DNA from: Methanocaldococcaceae archaeon
GTDB taxonomy: Archaea > AGJL01 > Methanococci > Methanococcales > Methanocaldococcaceae
Direction of reading: 5' to 3'
DNA length: 15,487 nt
Assembly: GCA_027023665.1 (NCBI GenBank)
Contig: JALVUY010000064.1
Span: 1-15,487, forward strand
Shown here: in pieces, positions 1 through 6,769 of the stretch
Numbering within the stretch: position 1 is the stretch's first letter
Layout of the letters: every line of letters begins with the position of its first letter
Position numbers and translations under genes: made by a program
The notes under the pieces: model-generated
Database searches by the model: none
Told to the model about the DNA's origin: nothing
The model's input: only the letters and a program-made list of their open reading frames with translations

Positions 1-149
1 TTACCAAAAATTTCTTTGCATCTTTCAAACATTTCATCAAAGTTTTTACTACTAAAAATATATCTTCCAAACTCTTCTCGCTCTTCCCAACTAATTCTAA
101 AATCTTTATATAGTAAAGTTTTACTAACTATGTTCCATACCGTTTTCAA
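1..149 (-). CDS. Possible partial gene running off the left edge, unidentified
   Basis: On the minus strand a reading frame stays open from about position 161 to the edge. It overlaps the end of the cysteine-cluster gene (stop at 124-126) in another frame. The peptide near the edge includes DFRISWEEREEFGRYIF and then FDEMFERCKEIFG, which has the charged, amphipathic look of real protein rather than of an antisense shadow. There is no ATG. The best candidates for a start are TTG codons at 149 or 161, neither with a good ribosome binding site. An overlap of about 25-40 bases with the gene before it would fit translational coupling. I do not recognise the family, and the rest of the gene lies outside the window. 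The alternative is that the frame is open by chance. Confidence 0.4.
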   Translation of the reverse strand, partial: MKTVWNIVSKTLLYKDFRISWEEREEFGRYIFSSKNFDEMFERCKEIFG

Positions 150-570
150 TAATCTCTTCAAAATTATCAAAATAAAGTTCTTTTATATATTTAATAACTT
201 CTTTAATAACTTTTTTATCAGTTTCTCCCTTACAAATCCCACCACAGTAGTGTTTTATTATCAACAAAGGAGTCCCATCCCACTTTACCATACTACTAAA
301 TGGAAAAATTTTACACATTAAAGGTTTAAACTCATAACCTTTTTCTAAATGAACTCTACATAAATTATTATTTAATAAAACACACCCTCTTTCATTAATT
401 TTTAGTCTATATTTAAATTCTCCTTCGCATCTTTCTATACAATCTTTGTAATCTTTAAGTTTTAAAACATCGAAGTAATTTAAATAAATTCTCCACCCCT
501 CACAAGAACAGCAGTATGCACAATTAATACATCTATAGGTAATTCCGTTAAAAGTAATCTCCCATTTCAT
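124..570 (-). CDS. YkgJ/UPF0153-type cysteine-cluster protein
   Basis: This is a small soluble protein of 148 residues that probably binds a metal or an iron-sulfur cluster through a CxxCxxCC cluster. Visible cysteines are C14, C17, C20, C21 and C23 near the N-terminus, then C63, C71, C86, C109 and C113. The segment around C86 reads PLMCKIFPF, which matches the second conserved block of the UPF0153/YkgJ family (Fe/Zn-chelating, function mostly unknown). I chose the ATG at 570 because GTGA lies just upstream. A GTG at 579 that overlaps this GTGA is a less likely start. It is transcribed away from the permease gene at 706, so the 135 bases between them must hold both promoters. The family call is good. 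The biological role is not known, and the ligand (zinc or Fe-S) cannot be told from sequence. Confidence 0.75.
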   Translation of the reverse strand: MKWEITFNGITYRCINCAYCCSCEGWRIYLNYFDVLKLKDYKDCIERCEGEFKYRLKINERGCVLLNNNLCRVHLEKGYEFKPLMCKIFPFSSMVKWDGTPLLIIKHYCGGICKGETDKKVIKEVIKYIKELYFDNFEEIIENGMEHS

Positions 571-638
571 ATAGGTCACTTAAAAGATTTTTTATATTAA
601 GAGCTTATTTAAATTTACTTATGAGTATTACTTAACAA

Positions 639-672
639 TTAATGTTAATGTAATTTAATGTTAATGTTAATA
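639..672. repeat. Short TTAATG repeats in a divergent promoter region
   Basis: Four TTAATG units are present: two in a row at 639-650, a TAAT interruption, and two more at 655-666, followed by TTAATAG. They lie between the divergent cysteine-cluster gene and the permease gene, 34 bases before the permease start. A TATA-like stretch (TTATTTAAATTT) is at about 605-616, so the repeats fall near or after the expected transcription start of the permease gene. They could be an operator for a regulator that binds repeated half-sites, or just low-complexity A+T-rich DNA. Confidence 0.4.
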
Positions 673-705
673 GATAATAATTAACCATAGAGATGGGTGA
701 TTATT

Positions 706-1440
706 TTGACATTATTTATAAAACTACTCTATGCATTTGCATTTGTAATCGTTGCTATTGCTATTGCATACATTGAAAAGTTAGGTATTGAGAAAAAAAT
801 ATTTTATGTTTCATTATTGGCTTTAATTCAACTGTTTATATTGGGATATGCCTTACTTTATATTTTTTCTTTAGGAATGATGGGAGCTTTTCTTATGATT
901 TCTGTAATGATTACTGTGGCATCATATTTAATAATGAGAGAAATAAAATTAAAGCATAAGAAAAAGCTTTTTCTTAGTTTATTTGTTACCTTTTTAACGA
1001 CAACTATAATTTCATTAATTATATTGGTATTTTCTGATGTTATTAAATTTGAGCCTATTTATGTAATTCCTTTAATGGGAATGGTTGTTGGTAATACGAT
1101 GAATACAATCCATTTAACCTTAGATAAAATTATAGATTTAGTAAAATCTGAAAGAGATATTTTATGGGGATATTTGGCATTAGGAGCTACGGAATTAACT
1201 GCTTTAAAGCCATTTATAAAAAATGCCGTAAAGTCAGCAATAATTCCACAGATGAATAGAACGAAGTCTGTTGGAGTTATCTTTATTCCAGGAGCAATGG
1301 TTGGTATGCTGTTAAGTGGAGCTAATCCTTTATATGCTGCTGAAATTCAAATTGTAATAATGTGGATGATTTTAAGCTCTTCAATAATTTCTGGGGTTTT
1401 AATATGTTATTTAATGTATAAAGAGATTATTAAAGTGTAA
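706..1440 (+). CDS. UPF0014 (YbbM/FetB-like) ABC transporter permease
   Basis: This is an integral membrane protein of 244 residues with about seven hydrophobic segments. The second half holds the family signature: a loop reading [19 protein letters not shown], then [20 protein letters not shown], then a glycine-rich helix with [12 protein letters not shown]. In E. coli the homologue FetB (YbbM) is the permease of an iron exporter and pairs with the ATPase FetA. No ATPase partner is in the window, so the substrate here is inferred only from the family. I chose TTG at 706 as start because GGGTGAT lies at 695-701 with a 4-base gap. The GTG at 697 is inside that ribosome binding site. From memory, the M. 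jannaschii counterpart (MJ0938) sits next to purD. Here the restriction operon separates the two. Confidence 0.85.
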   Translation: MTLFIKLLYAFAFVIVAIAIAYIEKLGIEKKIFYVSLLALIQLFILGYALLYIFSLGMMGAFLMISVMITVASYLIMREIKLKHKKKLFLSLFVTFLTTTIISLIILVFSDVIKFEPIYVIPLMGMVVGNTMNTIHLTLDKIIDLVKSERDILWGYLALGATELTALKPFIKNAVKSAIIPQMNRTKSVGVIFIPGAMVGMLLSGANPLYAAEIQIVIMWMILSSSIISGVLICYLMYKEIIKV

Positions 1441-1854
1441 AAAATAAAAAATAAAAAAAAGCATAAAATTTATTCAAATAGTTAAAAAAGTTATATAATT
1501 TTTGGTGAGGGAAATAGATTGGAAATAAATACTCACTATTTGATAATTTTTTCTTTGAAATTTAAAAATAAATTTTAAAAATTTAGTTATGAGAATATAT
1601 TAAGATAAAGATAACAAATAGGCACTTGAATTTTACAAATCCAGAAGATGGAGATTTAAAAACTTAATATGCCTAAGAAAATTTTTTAAATGAGTAGTTA
1701 TAGGCAGTGTAATTTAATGACTTAATTTATATCCTTATTCAATTGTATAACAATAATTAAATCATCATCCTTTTTTGTTATGTCAATATTTAGATTTAAA
1801 AATCTCTCTAAGTTCTAAATACTCAATTATTTAAAAAATACAAAAGGGGATAAA
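1441..1854. other. 414-base A+T-rich spacer before the restriction operon, with no intact gene
   Basis: No open frame of convincing length is present on either strand. Two short stretches look like possible gene debris. A TTG-initiated frame of about 19 codons starts near 1519 after GGTGAG. A frame of about 24 codons ending near 1666 includes FTNPEDGDLKT. Neither can be tied to a family. The last 130 bases hold a TATA-like box, a 13-base palindrome and a second palindrome (GATTTAAAAATC, 1793-1804), so they probably form the promoter and leader of hsdM. The spacer marks the left boundary of the inserted restriction island. Confidence 0.6.
1724..1754 (+). promoter_or_regulatory. Candidate promoter and operator of the restriction operon
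   Basis: A TATA-like box, TTTATAT, is at 1726-1732. It is followed by a perfect inverted repeat, ATTGT-ATA-ACAAT, at 1742-1754, between the box and the expected transcription start. A repressor bound there would block initiation. The resulting leader to hsdM would be about 100 bases. This is inference from position. A+T-rich DNA yields such boxes by chance, and no regulator gene lies in the operon. Confidence 0.3.
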
Positions 1855-3360
1855 ATGAAGAGGGAATCTTTAATAAAGAGTGAAATAAAATCAGCATGTG
1901 ATATTTTAAGGAGAGATGACGGAACTTCTGGTGCTGTTGATTATATAGAACAGTTATCATGGCTATTATTTTTAAAGGTATTTGAAGGGGTTGAGGAGGA
2001 GTTGGAAGAGATTGCAATTTTGAATGGAGAGGAGTATATTCCAGTAATAGACAAAAAATACAGGTGGAGCAATTGGGCAAGAAAGGATTGGATAGGAAAG
2101 CCAAAGGAATGTTTAAAGGAGTTTGTTGATGATGTTGATGAAGAATTTAAGAAGATAGATAAACCAGAAAATGCCATAATACATTTTATAAATAACATTC
2201 TCTTTCCATATTTGAGGAATTTGAGAGGAACGCCAGAGAGGGAGAAGGTTGCTCAAATATTTATGGAGATTTCAGGGAATAAAATGAAATCACCATATAA
2301 TTTGTTGGATGTTATTGAAAAGATAGATAAGATTGACCCAAGAAATTTTGAGGATACTCAAGTTTTATCTCAACTATATGAAGAATTGCTTTTGAATATG
2401 GGTAGTGAGGCAGGATGGAGTGGGGAGTTTTATACACCAAGACCTGTTATAAGATTCATAGTTAAGATTATAAAGCCAAAAATTGGGGAGAAGATTTTTG
2501 ACCCGTTTGGTGGCTCTGCAGGATTCTTAGTTGAGGCATATAAGTATATTAAAAATGAGTTGGGGGATAAGATTACTGTTCAAGAGGAAGAGATTTTGCA
2601 GAGGGAAACATTTTACGGGCATGAGAAAAAGCCACTGCCTTATTTATTGGGAACTATGAACATGATACTACACGGCATTTTAACACCAAACTACTATAGA
2701 AGAAATTCATTGATGGAAGATGTTCATAACGTCCCTGAACATGAAAAATATGATATAATTATGACAAATCCACCATTTGGAGGAAAGGAAAATAAAATTG
2801 TTCAAAATAACTTTCCATATCCAGTTCAAGCAACTGAAGCATTGGCTTTGCAATATATAATGAGAAAATTAAAGGATGGTGGAAGAGCGGCAGTTATTTT
2901 ACCAGAAGGGCAAATAATGTTTGGTGGAGGGAAGTTTAAGGAAATTAGAAAGGAGTTATTAGAGAAATTTAATGTTTATGCTATTATTTCTCTACCGCAG
3001 GGTGTTTTTAGTTCAATGGGTGCAGGGGTTAAAACCAACATTGTATTTTTTGAAAAAACAGGACAACCAACAAAAGAGATTTGGTATTATGAATTAGAGG
3101 GTAAATTTACTAAGAAAAATAGAATTAAAGATGAACACTTTAAAGACGCTTTAAAGAAGTTTAAAAATAGAGAAATTTCAGAAAATAGTTGGATAGTTTC
3201 CATTGAAGAAATTAAAAAGAGGGATTATGATTTAACACCTAAAAATCCAAATAAAAAAGAAGAGATTGAGTATAGAGAACCAGAAGAGATTTTAAAGGAA
3301 ATTGAAGAGGTTGATTTAAAGATTGGGGATATTATAAAGGAGATTAAAAGTATGTTGTAG
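1855..3360 (+). CDS. hsdM: Type I restriction-modification system, DNA methyltransferase subunit HsdM
   Basis: HsdM transfers a methyl group from S-adenosylmethionine to the N6 of adenine in the site chosen by HsdS, marking host DNA as self. The protein has 501 residues, the usual length. The N-terminal helical HsdM domain covers about residues 5-150. The methyltransferase fold follows with the SAM-binding motif DPFGGSAGF at 216-224, where the more common form is DPACGTGGF, and the catalytic motif NPPF at 305-308. The segment GWSGEFYTPRPVIRF before the SAM motif is typical of the family. The ATG at 1855 has AGGGGAT just upstream. hsdS begins 10 bases after the stop, so the two are surely co-transcribed. 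All key residues are present, so the subunit is probably active. The function is certain. The target sequence cannot be read from it. Confidence 0.96.
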   Translation: MKRESLIKSEIKSACDILRRDDGTSGAVDYIEQLSWLLFLKVFEGVEEELEEIAILNGEEYIPVIDKKYRWSNWARKDWIGKPKECLKEFVDDVDEEFKKIDKPENAIIHFINNILFPYLRNLRGTPEREKVAQIFMEISGNKMKSPYNLLDVIEKIDKIDPRNFEDTQVLSQLYEELLLNMGSEAGWSGEFYTPRPVIRFIVKIIKPKIGEKIFDPFGGSAGFLVEAYKYIKNELGDKITVQEEEILQRETFYGHEKKPLPYLLGTMNMILHGILTPNYYRRNSLMEDVHNVPEHEKYDIIMTNPPFGGKENKIVQNNFPYPVQATEALALQYIMRKLKDGGRAAVILPEGQIMFGGGKFKEIRKELLEKFNVYAIISLPQGVFSSMGAGVKTNIVFFEKTGQPTKEIWYYELEGKFTKKNRIKDEHFKDALKKFKNREISENSWIVSIEEIKKRDYDLTPKNPNKKEEIEYREPEEILKEIEEVDLKIGDIIKEIKSML

Positions 3361-3370
3361 AGGGATTATT

Positions 3371-4603
3371 ATGTATGAGTTGCCAGAGGGTTGGAAATGG
3401 GTTAGATTGGGAGATATTGCTAAAATTAATCCAAAAAAATCAGAAGTTAAGGAATTATTATCTAAGAATATTGAAGTTTCATTTATTCCAATGAATGCGG
3501 TTGATGATGTTAAAGGGGAAATTATAGAATATCAAACAAAGAATATAAATGAAGTTTATAAAGGATACACTTACTTTAAAGAAGGAGATATTATTTTTGC
3601 TAAAATAACGCCATGTATGGAGAATGGTAAATGTGCAATTGCTAAAAATTTAAAAAATGGCATTGGTTTCGGTTCTACTGAATTTCATGTTATTAGATTA
3701 AACGAAAATATTAGTAAAAAATGGGTATGGTATTTTTTAAGATTTTCAAAAACAAGAGAAGAAGCAAAAAAACACTTTACGGGTTCTGTGGGGCAAAAAA
3801 GAGTTCCAGCAGATTTTTTAAAAAATCTCTTAATTCCAATTCCATTTAAAGACGGAAAGCCAGATTTAGAAAAACAAAAACAAATCGTTGAAAAGATTGA
3901 AAAAATCTTCAATGAAATAGATAAAGCAATAGAATTAAGACAAAAAGCAATAAATGAAACAAAAGAGTTATTTAATTCAGTTTTAAATAAGATTTTTAAA
4001 GAGGCAGAAGAAGGGGAAGGGTGGAAATGGGTTAAATTAAAAGAAATAATAAAAACTGAAAAAGGAAAAAAACCTAAAACACTAAAACCAGAAAAATATA
4101 ATGGTGATTTACCTTATTTAACAGCAGATTATTTCAGAACAGGAATTATAAAACAATATTCTGAAGAAAAAGAAAAATTAAAAATAGTAAAACCAGGAGA
4201 TTTAGTTTTAATATGGGATGGTTCAAAGGCAGGAGACATTTTTATTTCAGATATTGAGGGAATATTGGCTTCAACAATGGTAAAGCTGATTATTAAAAAT
4301 AATGAAATATTTCCAAAATTTGTTTATTATATTATAAAGCAATATTTCCCAATACTTAATAAAAATACAACTGGTTCAGGAATTCCACATGTTTCAAAAG
4401 AAGTGTTTAACAATTTGTTAATCTCAATCCCATACAAAGATAATAAACCAGACATAGAGAAACAAAAACAAATAGCAAACTATTTAGACAATTTAAGTGA
4501 AAAAATTAAACAATTAGAACAACTACAAGAAAAACAATTGAATCTATTCAAAGAGTTAAAAGAGAGTATTTTAAATAAAGCATTTAGGGGAGAGTTGATA
4601 TAA
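3371..4603 (+). CDS. hsdS: Type I restriction-modification system, specificity subunit HsdS
   Basis: HsdS recognises the two halves of the split target site and holds the HsdM and HsdR subunits together. The 410 residues form two similar halves. Each begins with GWKWV plus a short strand (from G7 and from G217), continues with a target recognition domain, and ends in a long helix introduced by KPDLEKQKQI or KPDIEKQKQI. The first helix carries a heptad-like stretch to about residue 212, and the second ends the protein at NKAFRGELI. The two recognition domains differ in sequence, as expected for a bipartite site. The ATG at 3371 follows GAGGGATT. The last nine codons are copied again at 6333, after the next gene. 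Both halves are full length, so this copy looks functional. Confidence 0.95.
   Translation: MYELPEGWKWVRLGDIAKINPKKSEVKELLSKNIEVSFIPMNAVDDVKGEIIEYQTKNINEVYKGYTYFKEGDIIFAKITPCMENGKCAIAKNLKNGIGFGSTEFHVIRLNENISKKWVWYFLRFSKTREEAKKHFTGSVGQKRVPADFLKNLLIPIPFKDGKPDLEKQKQIVEKIEKIFNEIDKAIELRQKAINETKELFNSVLNKIFKEAEEGEGWKWVKLKEIIKTEKGKKPKTLKPEKYNGDLPYLTADYFRTGIIKQYSEEKEKLKIVKPGDLVLIWDGSKAGDIFISDIEGILASTMVKLIIKNNEIFPKFVYYIIKQYFPILNKNTTGSGIPHVSKEVFNNLLISIPYKDNKPDIEKQKQIANYLDNLSEKIKQLEQLQEKQLNLFKELKESILNKAFRGELI
4574..4603 (+). repeat. hsdS 3'-end repeat, copy 1 (inside hsdS)
   Basis: The last nine codons of hsdS (NKAFRGELI) plus its stop codon make the first copy of an imperfect direct repeat. The second copy is at 6333-6368. 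Over the 27 bases that code for these nine residues the copies differ at two positions, both silent. Together they bracket the unrecognised gene. Confidence 0.8.
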
Positions 4604-4637
4604 TACCCTACAAATGCTCAAATATTGGGGGGAGGGC

Positions 4638-6323
4638 ATGAACATAATAAAATTTTATACTGCTGAGTTAAAATCTGAGGAAAATAAAGAATTAATAGAG
4701 CTTAATGAGGAGATAATAACTGATGATGTCAAAAAACAAATAGAAGAATTTTTAAAATATTGTGATAGCAAAATAGCTACTGTAGAAGGATATGATATAC
4801 ATGATACCAATTTACCAAAACAATGGAAAAGACATATATTAAAAATGTATCTAAATGGAAATTACGAAGAGTTAGCCTATTTATTGTATGATGAATTTAC
4901 TGATAGAGCCATTGCGTGTAGTGGAAAGGGATATAACAAATACATATCAATAGTTTTTGCAGATAATTGCATATATATTATTCACACTTCAAAATTGGAT
5001 GGTGTTGGCAAACCCAAAAAAAGTAAGAATATAAGTATTATATTTAACATTCTTACACGGGCAAATTTAATAAGATTTATAAAATTAGTCATTGAAAGTA
5101 ATAAAATACTGGTTTATGCATGGGAAAGAGAAAAAACACAACATTTTAGGAAATTTTTAGGATTTGATATTGATGAGTATGAGGATTTAGGCAATATAAC
5201 TTTTTACCTTAGAAGTATAAAAAATAAATTTTTTGAAATAAAATTTGAGATTTTTGCTGATGATTTAATTAACCATGTAATTAAGGGAGACATATTAATA
5301 AACCACCAAAGAAAGATTCTCAAAATAGGGGATGAAGAGTATGAAATAATTAAAATAACAAGCAAAAATGAACTAAAGCAAAAGACATATAAGGATATAA
5401 AAGAATTTTATAATAAGTTGTTTATGGATTACAATCAAATAACATCAGAACTTTACAAAATCGTTAAAAAGTATTGTTCAACATTACATGGACATATAAA
5501 GGGAATAGATAATAAAGATAGTTACGATGATAAGGATTATATTGTTATATCAGGAAAAAGGTATTCGAAAGAAGGCGTAAAACTTATATTGTTAGCAGGA
5601 TTTAAATCAAGAACATGTGAGTTAAGATTTAGAGAAGATTATCTAAATTATTTAAATGAAGAGATATTATTAACAATTCTGGAAAATAAACAACTTCCAA
5701 TATGCCACATTTTAGAAGAATTTTTCTTAGATGGTATTGATTTGGGATGTTTAAAAATATACAATAGGATTACTATTGATGGAGATATAGACAATTTTAA
5801 AAACTTGTATCAGACACTTTCAGAATGTTTAATCAAATATAAAAAATCAGAACACATTAGGGATATGATTTACTTAACGATATTAAACTATTATAAATTG
5901 TTTCTTGATGATACTAAGTTTTCTTATTTCTTTGATTCTCTAATTAGAAATTACATATCAAGTATAGATTACGGATATTTTGGATATTTAGATTACGAAG
6001 ACAGTATAATTGAATATAAAGAACAAACTTGGTGGAGTAATAAACCAAAAGAACAAAAAGATAGGATATCAGAGTTAATAAATAAACTAAATGGAAAAGA
6101 AGTTCCTATATTTATAACAATTGTTGGTTTTAGTGAAAAAAGTAGAAGAATAACACAAATTAAAGGGCAAATACCTAACGATGATACAATTACAGAATTA
6201 ACCGAATATGGAAACAAAGAACTAAAAGATAGAGGGCTAAACTATAAGTTAGATTTTATTCTTCCAATTGAGTATAAAAATGGTTATATTTTATTAATTG
6301 TATTTAAAAGAGACTCATTATGA
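4638..6323 (+). CDS. Unrecognised protein encoded between hsdS and hsdR
   Basis: I do not recognise this protein of 561 residues. It has no signal peptide or membrane segment, no Walker A motif, no methyltransferase motif, no zinc-ribbon cysteine pattern and no clear nuclease motif. It appears soluble, mixed alpha/beta and rich in Lys, Glu, Ile and Tyr. Distinctive segments are GYDIHDTNLPKQW near residue 50, a beta-rich stretch ending in YIIHTSK near 115, and a C-terminal part starting with TWWSNKPKEQ near 460. I chose the ATG at 4638 because a strong purine-rich site, GGGGGGAGGG, lies at 4627-4636. An in-frame ATG at 4614 has no such site and would add eight residues. It follows hsdS by 34 bases on the same strand and sits between two hsdS 3'-end copies. 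Its position suggests a role linked to restriction or defence, which is only an inference. Confidence 0.85.
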   Translation: MNIIKFYTAELKSEENKELIELNEEIITDDVKKQIEEFLKYCDSKIATVEGYDIHDTNLPKQWKRHILKMYLNGNYEELAYLLYDEFTDRAIACSGKGYNKYISIVFADNCIYIIHTSKLDGVGKPKKSKNISIIFNILTRANLIRFIKLVIESNKILVYAWEREKTQHFRKFLGFDIDEYEDLGNITFYLRSIKNKFFEIKFEIFADDLINHVIKGDILINHQRKILKIGDEEYEIIKITSKNELKQKTYKDIKEFYNKLFMDYNQITSELYKIVKKYCSTLHGHIKGIDNKDSYDDKDYIVISGKRYSKEGVKLILLAGFKSRTCELRFREDYLNYLNEEILLTILENKQLPICHILEEFFLDGIDLGCLKIYNRITIDGDIDNFKNLYQTLSECLIKYKKSEHIRDMIYLTILNYYKLFLDDTKFSYFFDSLIRNYISSIDYGYFGYLDYEDSIIEYKEQTWWSNKPKEQKDRISELINKLNGKEVPIFITIVGFSEKSRRITQIKGQIPNDDTITELTEYGNKELKDRGLNYKLDFILPIEYKNGYILLIVFKRDSL

Positions 6324-6332
6324 TTAAAAAAT

Positions 6333-6368
6333 AATAAAGCATTTAGAGGGGAGTTGATAATAATATAA
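6333..6368 (+). pseudogene. Remnant of a second hsdS 3' end (repeat copy 2)
   Basis: Starting 9 bases after the stop of the unknown gene, one frame reads NKAFRGELI, then two Ile codons and TAA. These nine residues are identical to the C-terminus of HsdS, but the codons for Arg and Gly differ (AGA for AGG, GGG for GGA). Silent differences point to a copy that once evolved as coding sequence, that is, the tail of another hsdS gene, rather than a fresh duplication. Nothing upstream in this frame resembles HsdS, so the rest has been lost or replaced. It may mark the recombination point through which the unknown gene was placed here. Confidence 0.65.
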
Positions 6369-6373
6369 AGTTT

Positions 6374-6755
6374 ATGAACTTCTTAGCTAATGAAATATTA
6401 AATAAAACTCTATCTAATGAAGAAAAAGAAAGAATATATTCTTATGTGGGTGGAAAATCAATTTGCATCTATAGTGTAATTGATGAAATGAAGCGTAAAG
6501 ATTTAGACACTATTCTAAATGAGATGCTAAAAATAGAAGTTTCAAAATTAAAATACTTTATTAAAATATGTAAAAAAGAAAAATAAAGCATTAGCACTAT
6601 TTAAGGAAAATTACATAATTGAAGATGTTAAAATATCTAAAAAAATTAGAGAATTTTTAATTAAAAAGAATATTTTATTCTTAAATCCTATAGAAAGAAC
6701 TTTAAAGCCACAAAGCTATTTAATCTGGAACGCTATAAAAAGGATTTTATCTTAA
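6374..6755 (+). pseudogene. C-terminal remnant of an archaeal ATPase gene, frameshifted
   Basis: Two frames together encode one recognisable protein tail. The first, from 6374 to a stop at 6584-6586, includes [14 protein letters not shown] text ([20 protein letters not shown]). The second continues from about 6579 to the stop at 6753-6755 with [14 protein letters not shown] and ends in [20 protein letters not shown]. This ending matches, from memory, the C-terminus of the archaeal ATPase family that is expanded in M. jannaschii (about 350-residue STAND/AAA-like proteins). The Walker A and Walker B parts are absent, so about two thirds of the gene is missing. The frame changes within A-rich runs around 6571-6583, and an in-frame stop at 6344 lies upstream. 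The remnant cannot give an active ATPase. Confidence 0.75.
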
Positions 6756-6769
6756 ATATGGGGGATAAT

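Noticed and set aside
16..321. Plus-strand frame of 101 codons at the left edge
   Set aside because: It is mostly antisense to the cysteine-cluster gene, and its peptide is a low-complexity mix of Phe, Asn, Ser and Ile.
6582..6592. A third AATAAAGCATT matching the hsdS 3'-end repeat
   Set aside because: Only 11 bases match, in an A+T-rich region, and they fit the frame of the ATPase remnant (N-K-A-L). Chance is the simpler explanation.
6758..6769. Earlier HsdR start at 6758
   Set aside because: It has no ribosome binding site, while the ATG at 6770 follows GGGGGAT directly.
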